Shown here: positions 43,152 to 52,752 of the stretch, in pieces
How positions within the stretch are numbered: the first letter of the stretch is position 1
How the letters are laid out: every line of letters starts with the position of its first letter
Assembly (NCBI RefSeq): GCF_024305245.1
Contig: NZ_JAMWYX010000009.1
Coordinates: forward strand, 1 to 64,000
Origin: Erythrobacter sp.
GTDB lineage: Bacteria; Pseudomonadota; Alphaproteobacteria; Sphingomonadales; Sphingomonadaceae
Direction: 5' to 3'
Length of the DNA: 64,000 nt
Notes under the pieces: generated by a model
The model's input: the letters and a program-made list of their open reading frames with translations, nothing else
The model's database searches: none
What the model was told of the DNA's origin: nothing
Made by a program: the position numbers and the translations under genes

Positions 43152-43955
43152 CTATGCCGCCCGCACCAGTAACGTCACTTCGGCGCCGCTGAAATCGAGG
43201 CTGGCGAGGCTTTCCGCATACAGGCACTCCCCCGCTCCGGCGCGCGCCGGGCTATCCCGCGATGCCACTTCGCCCGCCAGCGGCAGCGCCAGCAGCGCGC
43301 CTGCAAAGGCGGCATGGGTCGCCGCATCGGGCGCACCTTCGACCCGGTCGAGCCGGAAATACGGCGCATCGAACAGCACCTGCCCGCGCTCCTTCACACG
43401 GCCGCGGTGTTCCGCGGCATAAGGCACGCCCCGTGCCACAGCCAACCCGCGTTCGAGATGCAGTTCGCGCGGACGGCCATAATCGTACAGGCGAAAGGTG
43501 GTGTCGCTGTTCTGCTGCACTTCGACCAGTGACAGGCCCGGCCCGATGGCGTGAACCGTGCCTGCGGGCAGATAGAACAGATCGCCCGCCTGCGCCGGAT
43601 GCCACGTGAGCAGCTGTTCGATCGTCCCGTCCCGCGCGGCGGCATCAATCTCCTCCGGCGTCACCGTGCGCTCGAACCCGATCGCAAGCCGGGCACCGGG
43701 TTCTGCGTCGAGGATCAGCCAGCATTCCTCCTTGCCAGCCTCGCCCGGCAGAGCCTCGGCATTGGACGGATGCACCTGTACCGAAAGCTTCTCCGAGGTG
43801 AACAGATATTTGACCAGCACCTGCGGCAGTTCGGGCGGCGGTTCGAACCAGATTTCGCCGATCCGTTCGCCTTCAGGCGCGTTAAAGGCGTCAGGCAGAT
43901 GCTCGCGGCCCCAGACCTTGGCGACCATGCGGGTGGGAAGCTGGCGGGCGGCCAT
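43152..43955 (-). CDS. manA: class I mannose-6-phosphate isomerase
   Basis: The 267-residue enzyme interconverts fructose-6-phosphate and mannose-6-phosphate. The ATG at 43955 (MAARQLPTRMVAKVWGREHL) begins the cupin-type domain with VKYLFTSEKLSVQVHPSN, EECWLILDAEPGARLAIGF, FYLPAGTVHAIGPGLSLVEVQQNSDTTFRLYDYGR. The His and Glu of these motifs are the Zn ligands. It lies two bases after manC and supplies its substrate pathway (phosphomannomutase is elsewhere). Confidence 0.92.
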   Translation of the reverse strand: MAARQLPTRMVAKVWGREHLPDAFNAPEGERIGEIWFEPPPELPQVLVKYLFTSEKLSVQVHPSNAEALPGEAGKEECWLILDAEPGARLAIGFERTVTPEEIDAAARDGTIEQLLTWHPAQAGDLFYLPAGTVHAIGPGLSLVEVQQNSDTTFRLYDYGRPRELHLERGLAVARGVPYAAEHRGRVKERGQVLFDAPYFRLDRVEGAPDAATHAAFAGALLALPLAGEVASRDSPARAGAGECLYAESLASLDFSGAEVTLLVRAA

Positions 43956-43957
43956 CG

Positions 43958-45001
43958 TCACTGGTTCACCGCGCCTGGCAGTTTGCCGACACGCTGCGCG
44001 CCGTCCCGGGTGGTGACCAGCACTTCGTCGCCGGACACGATGATGCACAGGTCTTCCAGGCCCACCGCCGAAATACGCGGGCCGTCGGTCAGCGCAAAGA
44101 CGCCGCGGCACTGATCGAGATCGACCGGCCCGCCGCGCGCGACATTGCCTTGCGCATCCGCCGTGTCCGCCAGCGCATCGGCGAGCGCGGCCCAGTTGCC
44201 GATGTCGGACCAGCCCATGCTGGCCGGCACCATCGCTGCGCGCGCGGTGTTTTCCATCACCGCGTAATCGATCGAATCCCCTTCGATCGCGTTAAAGGCT
44301 GCAGGTGCCGGGTGGAACCGTGCGCCATCTTCGCGCCCTTCGGCCACCGCCTGCTTCACCAGCCGCGCCATATCCGGGCGATAGGCGCCCAGTTCATCCA
44401 GCAGATGCCCTGCCCGAAAGGCGAAGATTCCGCCGTTCCAGCTGAACCGGCCGCTGGCGAGGTATTCCTGCGCGTGCGCCAGATCGGGCTTTTCGACGAA
44501 CCGAGCGATGGCATTGCCGCCCGGCAACGGCTCCCCCCGTTCGAGATAGCCATAACCGGTTTCGGGCCGATCGGGCGCGATGCCGAACGACACGAGGTAA
44601 TCCTGACGCGCCAACTCGGCCGCCGCCAGCGCAGCGGCGCGAAAAGCGGCAGAATCGGCAATGTGGTGATCGCTCGGGCACACCAGCATCACCGCATCCT
44701 CCGGCAGTAGCGCAGAGGCGAGCGCGATGGCGGGCGCGGTGTTGCGGGCGGAAGGCTCCACCACCAGCCGCGCGCCCGATGCATCGCCCAGCTGCGCCAT
44801 GATCAGATCGCCATGCGCCGCGCCCGCCACCACCATCGGCGGGGCAAAGCGATCATCCCCGGCGACGCGGCGCACGGCCTGTTCGAACAGGGTTTCATCG
44901 CTCACCAGCGGCAGGAACGGCTTGGGCAGGGCCTTGCGACTGAGGGGCCAAAGCCGCGTGCCGCTGCCGCCGCACAGGATGACCGGATGAATGGCTGTCA
45001 C
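43958..45001 (-). CDS. manC: mannose-1-phosphate guanylyltransferase
   Basis: The 347-residue enzyme makes GDP-mannose for surface polysaccharides. The nucleotidyltransferase start HPVILCGGSGTRLWPLSRKALPKPFLPL is textbook, with FVEKPDLAHAQEYLASGRFSWNGGIFAFRAG and NTARAAMVPASMGWSDIGNWAALADAL further on. It is the short form, without a fused isomerase domain. manA follows with a two-base gap and a TonB-like gene lies 94 bp upstream on the same strand. Confidence 0.95.
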   Translation of the reverse strand: MTAIHPVILCGGSGTRLWPLSRKALPKPFLPLVSDETLFEQAVRRVAGDDRFAPPMVVAGAAHGDLIMAQLGDASGARLVVEPSARNTAPAIALASALLPEDAVMLVCPSDHHIADSAAFRAAALAAAELARQDYLVSFGIAPDRPETGYGYLERGEPLPGGNAIARFVEKPDLAHAQEYLASGRFSWNGGIFAFRAGHLLDELGAYRPDMARLVKQAVAEGREDGARFHPAPAAFNAIEGDSIDYAVMENTARAAMVPASMGWSDIGNWAALADALADTADAQGNVARGGPVDLDQCRGVFALTDGPRISAVGLEDLCIIVSGDEVLVTTRDGAQRVGKLPGAVNQ

Positions 45002-45095
45002 TTGGGGATTCCTCGCTTTGCGTCGCTATATCAGATGACGTTCGGGAAACGAGTCTGCGCCGCCTCTTATTCCATGCCTAACGCCGAAACCGTCA

Positions 45096-45821
45096 TCAGA
45101 ACCACCGTTGACGCCAATAGAACGGCGCGGCAACCGGATTGCCTGCGCTGTCCATCGCCGGACGGAAGCCGAGCCGCGCCTCGACCAGCTGGCAGGTGAG
45201 GCGATCGGCCTCGGGGTCGGGACTCGGGCGATAGATGCTGCAATCGCGCGCGCGCCCGTCTGCCCCCACGATCACGCGCACGATCACTTCGGTGCCCTGC
45301 CGCGCGCTTCGTCCGCCCTCGGGCACCGGAAAATCGCGGGCATTGTCGATGCTGCCGGAAATGTGCACCGGCTTGCTCACCGCCACCCCGCCCTGCCCAC
45401 CGCCGCGATTTCCGCTGCCGGTGCCCAACCCGCTGCCCGCAGCCCCGGTGCCTGCGCCAGCTTCGGTCGCGCCTGATCGGGTGGCGGTGCCGGTGGATGA
45501 GGCGCGCGGCCGGGGCGGTTCCTCACGCAGGTTTCTGGGCGGCGTTGGCTGCGTTACCGGCTGCGGCACGGCTTCGCGTCCGGGATCGCCCTGTGCGCCC
45601 TCGTCGGGCTCGGGCTGGTTTTCGGGCGGCGGCGGATCAGGCGGCGTGGTGACGGTAACGGTGAAGGCCGACACCACCCGATCCTCGACCGACGCGGTGA
45701 AATCGGGCGCGAATGCGCTGGCGAGACCATACAACCCGGCCACGTGCAGCAACACGATGCCCGCCAGCAAGGGCACGCTGGGACGGCGACGACGGCGACG
45801 AAAGCCGCTGCGCCCCGTCAT
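45096..45821 (-). CDS. TonB-like energy-transducing protein
   Basis: The 241-residue protein starts MTGRSGFRRRRRRPSVPLLAGIVLLHVAGLYGL, a basic N-terminus plus single transmembrane helix. A Pro-rich linker (PPDPPPPENQPEPDEG and PTPPRNLREEPPRPR), a Gly-rich stretch and a C-terminal TonB-type domain (IVRVIVGADGRARDCSIYRPSPDPEADRLTCQLVEARLGFRPAMDSAGNPV) follow. It probably couples the proton-motive force to outer-membrane receptors such as those in this window. No exbB-exbD genes are adjacent. The larger ORF upstream to 46724 is a shadow of the kinase gene. Confidence 0.82.
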   Translation of the reverse strand: MTGRSGFRRRRRRPSVPLLAGIVLLHVAGLYGLASAFAPDFTASVEDRVVSAFTVTVTTPPDPPPPENQPEPDEGAQGDPGREAVPQPVTQPTPPRNLREEPPRPRASSTGTATRSGATEAGAGTGAAGSGLGTGSGNRGGGQGGVAVSKPVHISGSIDNARDFPVPEGGRSARQGTEVIVRVIVGADGRARDCSIYRPSPDPEADRLTCQLVEARLGFRPAMDSAGNPVAAPFYWRQRWF

Positions 45822-46017
45822 TTGGGCATCCGGATCAATTGCGATTACCTCCGTTTCGGGCGAGGTTCTAACGGAAAACCGACGCGAAATCCTATAGTAG
45901 GCTAATGGATTTTGGCGATGGAGCCCAAGGATCGATCGCGCGACGACTCCTGTTCGGGGTGCGGGGCATGATAGCCCGGACACTATCAGCGATCCCGCAA
46001 GCCGGGATGGCGCGGCT

Positions 46018-48957
46018 GTGCGCCTGCAGCTCAAACATCTTGACGATCCGCCACATCTGCCCCTGTCCCCGCCGCAGCGTTCCTGGCTCGCTTCGCTGCG
46101 GATCGCGGCCGGACCGATCGATCGACCTGCGCTCATTGCAGCGCTGACCGGCGGCGCCGGCTTTTTCCTACTCGCCTGCATCAGCCTGATGCTGGCGCGC
46201 GGCGGAGACATGGTGACGCCGTTATGGCTGCCCAATGCGGTGGCTGTAGTCGTGCTGCTGCGCGTCCGGCTGAGCAATGAATGGCTGTTCCTGACGCTCA
46301 CCTTCGTCGGCGGGCTGTCCGCCAACATGGTCGCGCAATTACCGGCGGAGATGGCGCTGGTGTTCTCCATCGCCAACACGGTCGAGATCGCACTGGTTCT
46401 GGCCCTGACCCGGCAAAGCGGGGGCAGGCCATGCGACATGAGTCGGCTGTCGGATCTGGCGCGCTTCGTCTGGGCGGGCGGGCTGGTCGGCCCGCTGATG
46501 TCGGGGCTGCTGGCCGCGCCGGTCATGGCCAGCGATCTTGCAGGATTGCGCGAAGGGGCGGTGACCTGGTTCCTGACCGACAGCATGGCGATGGTGCTGA
46601 TCGTTCCCGCCTGCCTGCTGCTGATCGATCGGCTGCGCGGCACGCTGCCCCCGGCGCCCGCGCGCCCGCTGGAACAGTTCGCGCTGCTGCTGGGCGGCAT
46701 GACCTGCGCGGTGCTGGTGTTCAATCAGGCACCCTACACGCTGATCTTCCTGATCCAGCCGATCACTCTGCTCCATGCGTTCCGGCTCGGCAGCCTTGGA
46801 ACCGCCGTGCATGTGACCGGCGTCGCGCTGGTGGCGGCTGTGATGAGCTGGGCGGGGCTCGGCCCGATTGCAGCAGCTTCGGGCGAGGGTATCGCGCAGC
46901 TGCACCTGCTGCAGGCCTTCATCGCCGCCAATTTTCTCACCGGCCTGCCCGTCGCCGCGATCCTTGCCGGACGTGACCGGATGATGGCCCAGCTCGAAGC
47001 GGGTAAGCGGCAGGTGGATCTGCTGGCCGACAACATCACCGACGCGGTGCTGCGCTATGATCTTGACGGGGTGTGCACCTATGCCTCCCCCTCGGTGCGC
47101 GACGTGACGGGCGCGGCGCCCGAAGCGATGATCGGCAAACGGTTTACGGCCCGGCTGCATCCCGAAGCGCGCGACCGGGTGGTGCTGGCGTTCGGACGGC
47201 TACGCGACGGCACTTCCGACAAGGAGCGCGTGACCTACCGCCGGTTTCAGGACAGTCCCGATGGTACGCAGGTGTTTCTCGAAGCCGATTGCGCGGTCAT
47301 CCGCAATCCTGAAACCGGGCTTCGCGAAGGCGTGGTGGTGGCCGCGCGCGACGTGACCGAGCGGGTCGAACTGGAATTGCTGCTGACCCGCGCCCGCCGC
47401 CTTGCCGAAGATGCGGCTCAGGCCAAATCGGACTTCCTCGCCAACATGAGCCACGAAATCCGCACGCCGATGAACGGGGTGCTGGGGTTTGCCGAGCTCC
47501 TGCTTCAGGGCGATCTCGACACCGATCAGCGGCGCCACGCCGATATGATCGTGCAATCGGGCCGGTCGATGATGATGCTGCTCAACGACGTGCTCGATTT
47601 CTCGAAGATCGAAAGCGGCCAGTTCACCATCGATCACGCCCCGGTCGATCTGCACGCCACCCTGGCGGAATGCGCTGCGCTGCACCGTTACGCGGCGCAG
47701 CAAAAGGGGCTGACGCTGGAATTCGCCTTCGACTGCGGCGACGCTGCCGATGGCCGCTTGGACGACGAGCGACGGCCTTGGATTGTTACCGATGGGCTCA
47801 GGCTGCGCCAGATCATGCTCAATCTGCTCGGCAATGCGATCAAGTTCACCGGTGCGGGCAGTATCCGCCTCACCTACGGCGTGAGCGAGAGCGAAGTGTG
47901 CATCACCGTTGCCGATACCGGCATCGGCATCGGCGCCGCCCGCTTGGAGACGATCTTCCAGCCGTTCATTCAGGGTGAAAGCAACATCGCGCGGCGTTTC
48001 GGCGGCACCGGGCTGGGTCTGTCGATCAGCCGCCAGCTGGCGACCCTGCTCGGCGGGCGTATCACGGTGACGAGCGAGCCGGGCCAAGGATCGCGCTTCA
48101 CGCTTTCGCTGCCCGCCCGACTGGTCAGCCCGGATACCGCGTCCGAAAAGGTCGAACCGGCCGAACCGCGCAAGCTGCCCACCGCCGCCGCGCGCATCCT
48201 GCTGGTCGAGGATCACGATATCAACCGCATGCTGATGACCGATATGCTCGAAAGCTGCGGGCAGGAGGTCGAGATTGCGCATGACGGGAACGAGGCGATC
48301 GCCATGGTCATCGACAGCATGATGCGCGGCACGCTGTTCGATCTGGTGCTGATGGATGTGCAGATGCCCGGCTGCGATGGCTATGCCGCCACCCGCGCGA
48401 TCAGGGCAGAAGGCATCGGTCCTGACCTGCTGCCGATCGTGGCGCTTACCGCCAATGCCTTCCCAGAGGATGTCTCTGCTGCCCGCGCGGCGGGGATGCA
48501 GGCGCATCTGGCCAAGCCGATTGCGCTGGCCGATCTGGCGCGGGCGCTGCAACGCTGGCTGCCGACCCGGATTGTCGAAACTCCGCCGAACGGCGCGGCT
48601 CTGCTGCCCAAACCCACGGCTGCCAGCAGGGTTTCGCCGCGGCTAGTCGCCCGGTGGGAAACACGCAGACATGAGGCGATCAAGGCGGTGCGACTGGCCC
48701 TGCAAGACGGGACACTGTCCGCTGAGCAGGCCGCGTCTCCGGCCGCGCAAAAGCTGGCGACGCTGCTGCACAAGCTCGCCGGCAGCGCAGGCATGTTCGG
48801 GGAACCGGGCTTGGGGGACAGCGCGGGCGCGCTCGAACGGGCGCTGACGAGCGGACAGAGCGGCGACACCGGCGTAGCGCTGGCGCGCGCGATGCTGGCG
48901 CTGGCCGACCGCCCCGATAATGCGCGGCCGCGCAAGGTCGGCAGCGCAGCAAGCTGA
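46018..48957 (+). CDS. MASE1 hybrid histidine kinase with receiver and Hpt domains
   Basis: A 979-residue signalling protein, starting at a GTG. An N-terminal MASE1 integral-membrane sensor region (about residues 30-310, eight or more helices) is followed by a PAS domain (VDLLADNITDAVLRYDLDGVCTYASPSVRDVTG) and a HisKA domain with H479 in NMSHEIRTPMNGVLG. The HATPase has LLGNAIKFT and GGTGLGLSISRQL. The receiver has D780 in LVLMDVQMPG and Lys in HLAKPI. The C-terminal Hpt has H918 in LLHKLAGSAGMFG. This is a complete His-Asp-His relay; the terminal response regulator is not adjacent. Confidence 0.92.
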   Translation: MRLQLKHLDDPPHLPLSPPQRSWLASLRIAAGPIDRPALIAALTGGAGFFLLACISLMLARGGDMVTPLWLPNAVAVVVLLRVRLSNEWLFLTLTFVGGLSANMVAQLPAEMALVFSIANTVEIALVLALTRQSGGRPCDMSRLSDLARFVWAGGLVGPLMSGLLAAPVMASDLAGLREGAVTWFLTDSMAMVLIVPACLLLIDRLRGTLPPAPARPLEQFALLLGGMTCAVLVFNQAPYTLIFLIQPITLLHAFRLGSLGTAVHVTGVALVAAVMSWAGLGPIAAASGEGIAQLHLLQAFIAANFLTGLPVAAILAGRDRMMAQLEAGKRQVDLLADNITDAVLRYDLDGVCTYASPSVRDVTGAAPEAMIGKRFTARLHPEARDRVVLAFGRLRDGTSDKERVTYRRFQDSPDGTQVFLEADCAVIRNPETGLREGVVVAARDVTERVELELLLTRARRLAEDAAQAKSDFLANMSHEIRTPMNGVLGFAELLLQGDLDTDQRRHADMIVQSGRSMMMLLNDVLDFSKIESGQFTIDHAPVDLHATLAECAALHRYAAQQKGLTLEFAFDCGDAADGRLDDERRPWIVTDGLRLRQIMLNLLGNAIKFTGAGSIRLTYGVSESEVCITVADTGIGIGAARLETIFQPFIQGESNIARRFGGTGLGLSISRQLATLLGGRITVTSEPGQGSRFTLSLPARLVSPDTASEKVEPAEPRKLPTAAARILLVEDHDINRMLMTDMLESCGQEVEIAHDGNEAIAMVIDSMMRGTLFDLVLMDVQMPGCDGYAATRAIRAEGIGPDLLPIVALTANAFPEDVSAARAAGMQAHLAKPIALADLARALQRWLPTRIVETPPNGAALLPKPTAASRVSPRLVARWETRRHEAIKAVRLALQDGTLSAEQAASPAAQKLATLLHKLAGSAGMFGEPGLGDSAGALERALTSGQSGDTGVALARAMLALADRPDNARPRKVGSAAS

Positions 48958-49038
48958 GAGGTGCGGGCGCGCTGCCTCGCACCCAAACGCCCCCAACACA
49001 GACGGCCCCGCCCAAACACCAACTTTCCAAATACAAAC

Positions 49039-49060
49039 GGCGGAGCCCGAAGGCCCCGCC
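49039..49060 (-). terminator. hairpin downstream of the Oar-like receptor
   Basis: Read on minus, GGCGGGGCC and GGCTCCGCC form a nine-base stem with one G.T pair around loop TTCG, followed by GTTTGTATTT. It lies 31 bp after the receptor stop; the T-run is weak, so termination is probable rather than certain. Confidence 0.55.
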
Positions 49061-49090
49061 GCTCATGTATCCTGTCAGGCAGGCGACGAA

Positions 49091-52000
49091 TTAGAATTCG
49101 TAGCGCGCACCCACCTGGATCCGCCATGCCGACGGTCCCGGTGCGATGAAGTTCTGATCATCGGGCGCGAAGCCGGTGATGATGTAGCGGCCCTGTGCAT
49201 CCACACCGCCATCGACCACATCGACGAAGTCAGGGCGGCGACGCAGCACGTTCCAGTCATTGTCCACGAGGTTGAGGAAGTTCTGGAAGTCCGCAAACAG
49301 CGTGACCTTGTCCTGCTTGATGCCGGTGATCTTGCCAATGAACGGCAGTTCCTGCGCGAAACGCAGATCCATGTCGAAGTGCCAGTCGTTGCTGCAGGTG
49401 TTGCGCTCGATCGACGCGCCGGGAGTGAAATCGCACCCGCTGGCGTTGACGTAGTCGATCAGTGACTGAACCGCACCCGCGTTGGACGAAGGCGACACGT
49501 TCGGATCATTCACGCCGCTCGGGACATAGAGCAGCGCATTGTCCGTGCCCGAAGCCGAGTCGTTGAACACCGCACCACCATCGAAGGTCAGGCTGTAAGG
49601 CAGGCCCGAACGCGCCCGGAAGAAGATCCCGAAGCTCGTGTCGTACCCGTCGACGAATTCTTCACGCAGGTTGAAGGTCGCGGTGATGTTGTGGCGCACT
49701 TCGAAGTTCGAGGTCGACACCGCCGGGTTCTGCCGGTCGAACGCCGCGGTAACATCATACGACGAGGTTGCCGTCGACGAACCGTTGTTGCGGTTGTTCT
49801 GCGAATCGGTGAACGCGTAGCCGAAGTTCACGTTGAACGAACCGCCATCGGTCAGCAGGCCGCCCTGGAACCGCTTCGACAGGATGATCGAAGCGACGTG
49901 GCTTTCGTAGCTCGGCCCGTTGGTCAGCTGGATTTCGTCATCACGACCGGTAGCAAAGCAGGCCGCATTGACGTTGGTGTAGACCGGCGGAGTGCCGCCT
50001 GTGCCCTGCAATTCAGCAGTACAGCCAGCATTGTTGGCATCAATCGCACGATAGATCGGGCGACCATCCACGGTGAACCCGCCATCGGCCCGGCGCACGT
50101 CCGGGGTCTGCGACAGGTCAACGAAGTTCAGCGTGTCGTTGAACCGCGAGTAGATGTAATCGAGGTTCAGCTTCCAGTTGCTGAAGAACCCGGTCTCGGT
50201 GCCGAACGTGGTGCCGAAACCGATGTTTGCGCGCACGACAGTCGGCACGTCGAATTCCGGATCGGTCGACTGGATGTCGCCCAGACCGTTGGCTGCCTGA
50301 TCGGACCCGGCAGCGGTGATGCAGCTGGGGAAACCGATGAAGTTACCCGATGCATCAAGCACCGACGGCTGGCCATCGGCATTGCGCGGAAGCTGGGCTG
50401 CCGAGCAGTTGTTCGATGTGCCGAGGCCGGTCGAGAAGCCGTTGTTCGAGAAGGCGTTGGAGAAATACACCACCGGATCGCCGCCCGAGAACACGCCGAC
50501 ACCGCCGGTCAGACGCGAATTCGAGAAGAAGCCGTCATTGTCGAATTCATAAGTTGCCGAAAGACGCGGCAGCAGAATCGGGTCGAGGCGGCTGAACGGC
50601 GTCGAATTGGTGAAGCCGTAGCGATTGAGGAACTGCGGGTTGGCGCGCGGCGTATCCCCATCGAACATCTGCACGCGGATACCGGCGTTGATCGCCAGCT
50701 GATCGGTCGCCTGCCATTCGTCCTGAGCGTAAAACGAGTAGACCTGACGGCTGAACAGCGCACCGGCTTCGTTGATGTCGCCGGTCGGAGTTGCGTTGAT
50801 GTCCCCGGCGATTGCCACGCCGTCCACCACATCGTCCGCATCCGGGAAGATGGTTGTTCCGCCCGAAAGCAGTCCGTTGCGGAAATCGTCGAGGCTGGAG
50901 AAGTACAGCGAACCGGTCGCGTTGACAGCGAACAGGTTGAACACTTCCAGATCGTTGATTTCAGCGCCCAGCTTGAAGAAGTGGCCGCTGCCCGCATCGA
51001 TGTTCATCTGGAAGCGGGCCTGATCGATCTTCGTGTCGAGCTGGTTGGCCGAACGGAAGATGCCCGGGCCGGTCGACAGGATGCCGTTCTGCGAAGTCTG
51101 CCCGGCAACCGGATCGAGACCGACGACAAGGCGAACGATCGGATTATCCGACTGGGCTTCCCCGCCGCCGAACGGCCCCTGCACGTCGCCCACTTCGGCG
51201 CGGCTGGCACGCAGTTCGGTCGAAACAGTGTCGTTCCACTCGGAATAGAGGCGGACCGAATAGTAGTTCGAGATCGTGCCTTCGTCTTCGAACGAGTTGA
51301 GGCCGGTCAGGTTCTGGCCGCCGAAATCGGATTCGACGTTGGTTTCCTCGAGCCGCTGGTAGGTGGCTTCGAGGCGGTGACCTTCGGCGAGAACGGCGTC
51401 GAGACGGCCGAAATAACGCACCGAAGCTTCGGGCAGCGCGGTCGGATAGCCGCCGATGTCCTGGCCATAAACATCGCTCGCAATCTGAGCGAATTCGTCG
51501 AACTGACCCTGGGTCACGAAATTGGCTTCGTTGACGAAGCCGCCGCCCGTGGGGCCGAACTCGTTGCCGTCGCCCAGATCGGTTTCTTCATAGCCGAAGC
51601 TGAAGAACAGGCGATCCTTGATGATCGGGCCGGAGAGCGTGGCGCCCCAGCGCTTTTCCTGGCTGCCGGTGTCGAGATCGCCGACCATGCCGCCATCGAA
51701 ATAGGTGATGAAGGCCGAGCCACTGAACTCGTTGCCGCCGCCCTTGGTGACGACGTTCACGAGACAGCCGGTGAAATCCGAATATTCGACATCGAACGGC
51801 GCGAATTCGACCGAGACCTGATCGACCACGTCGAACGGCAGCGGCAGCGCGTTACGCGCGGCAAACGGGGTGCCATTGAGGCCGAACACGTCGGCCTGCA
51901 CGATGCCGTCGACGGTGAAGGTGTTCGAACGGTCATTGCCGCCGAGGCAGGAAATGCGCTCCACGTCGTTCTGGTTGTCGAGCGCGACGCGCGGGTCGAT

Positions 52001-52492
52001 GCGGATGATGTCGCGAATGTCGCGGGTGATCGACGGGAAGGATTCGAGCTCTTCCTGGCCGAAGGCGGTGCCCGGCCCGACAGCGACCTGGCTGACCCGT
52101 GCGCGGGCGCCAGTCACGACGATCGTGCTGTCGCTGCCGCCAGTGGCGGTCGAAGCGAGCGTGAAGTTGAACGCGGTGCGGCCGCCGATATTGGTGGCGA
52201 CGTTTTCGACCGTCTGGCCTTCGTAACCGTCGGCAACCACGGTGATGTCGTATTCGCCCGGCTGCAGCGAGGTGATGCGGAAACCGCCGTCCGAACCGGT
52301 GGTGGTGGTGCGGCTCGCATTGGTCGAGGTGTTGGTGACAGTCACCACAGCGCCCGAGATGGCGTTGCCGCTATCGTCGGTGATCTGGCCTTCGACGCCC
52401 GAAGTGATCTGCTGGGCCGCCGCCGGCGCGACGAATGTGGTGGTAGCAGCAAGGCTGACGACGCTTGCTGCGAGAAGGTACTTAAGCTTCAT
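49091..52492 (-). CDS. Oar-like TonB-dependent receptor with carboxypeptidase-regulatory domain
   Basis: The 1133-residue outer-membrane protein has a signal peptide (MKLKYLLAASVVSLAATTTFVAPAAA), then a carboxypeptidase-regulatory-like beta-sandwich (SGVEGQITDDSGNAISGAVVTVTNTSTNASRTTTT, LQPGEYDITVVADGYEG). The plug region has ITRDIRDIIRIDPRVALDNQNDVERISCLGGNDRSNTFTVDGI, and a long barrel ends WRIQVGARYEF. The family resembles myxobacterial Oar, a protein-export or adhesion-related receptor, and is common in sphingomonads. The ligand is unknown. It has a long free upstream region (260 bp). Confidence 0.92.
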   Translation of the reverse strand: MKLKYLLAASVVSLAATTTFVAPAAAQQITSGVEGQITDDSGNAISGAVVTVTNTSTNASRTTTTGSDGGFRITSLQPGEYDITVVADGYEGQTVENVATNIGGRTAFNFTLASTATGGSDSTIVVTGARARVSQVAVGPGTAFGQEELESFPSITRDIRDIIRIDPRVALDNQNDVERISCLGGNDRSNTFTVDGIVQADVFGLNGTPFAARNALPLPFDVVDQVSVEFAPFDVEYSDFTGCLVNVVTKGGGNEFSGSAFITYFDGGMVGDLDTGSQEKRWGATLSGPIIKDRLFFSFGYEETDLGDGNEFGPTGGGFVNEANFVTQGQFDEFAQIASDVYGQDIGGYPTALPEASVRYFGRLDAVLAEGHRLEATYQRLEETNVESDFGGQNLTGLNSFEDEGTISNYYSVRLYSEWNDTVSTELRASRAEVGDVQGPFGGGEAQSDNPIVRLVVGLDPVAGQTSQNGILSTGPGIFRSANQLDTKIDQARFQMNIDAGSGHFFKLGAEINDLEVFNLFAVNATGSLYFSSLDDFRNGLLSGGTTIFPDADDVVDGVAIAGDINATPTGDINEAGALFSRQVYSFYAQDEWQATDQLAINAGIRVQMFDGDTPRANPQFLNRYGFTNSTPFSRLDPILLPRLSATYEFDNDGFFSNSRLTGGVGVFSGGDPVVYFSNAFSNNGFSTGLGTSNNCSAAQLPRNADGQPSVLDASGNFIGFPSCITAAGSDQAANGLGDIQSTDPEFDVPTVVRANIGFGTTFGTETGFFSNWKLNLDYIYSRFNDTLNFVDLSQTPDVRRADGGFTVDGRPIYRAIDANNAGCTAELQGTGGTPPVYTNVNAACFATGRDDEIQLTNGPSYESHVASIILSKRFQGGLLTDGGSFNVNFGYAFTDSQNNRNNGSSTATSSYDVTAAFDRQNPAVSTSNFEVRHNITATFNLREEFVDGYDTSFGIFFRARSGLPYSLTFDGGAVFNDSASGTDNALLYVPSGVNDPNVSPSSNAGAVQSLIDYVNASGCDFTPGASIERNTCSNDWHFDMDLRFAQELPFIGKITGIKQDKVTLFADFQNFLNLVDNDWNVLRRRPDFVDVVDGGVDAQGRYIITGFAPDDQNFIAPGPSAWRIQVGARYEF

Positions 52493-52752
52493 GAAAGTAG
52501 CCCCTGATGACTATGGAGAGGGTGAATAGGAGAGGGTGTCGGGTCGCCCTAGGCCCGCCTGACTGCGGAAAAGCGACTGTTCTGTGACAGTTTGATGAAA
52601 CCGGCCGCTCTCGCAATGCGTTTCCTGACGTAGCGTATCCCGCAGTGCACAAAATTACGCGCATTTCTGCGACTTCGGAAAACAGGTGTTGCATCCGTGC
52701 AACGAACAGAAGGTTTTTGGCGGCAAGGCTTTTTGGCGCTGCCGCACCCGAC

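Noticed and set aside
45822-46724. Long minus-strand frame continuing the TonB-like protein upstream
   Set aside because: It is antisense to the hybrid kinase gene, lacks a signal or domain, and the TonB-like protein has a good ATG and membrane anchor at 45821.
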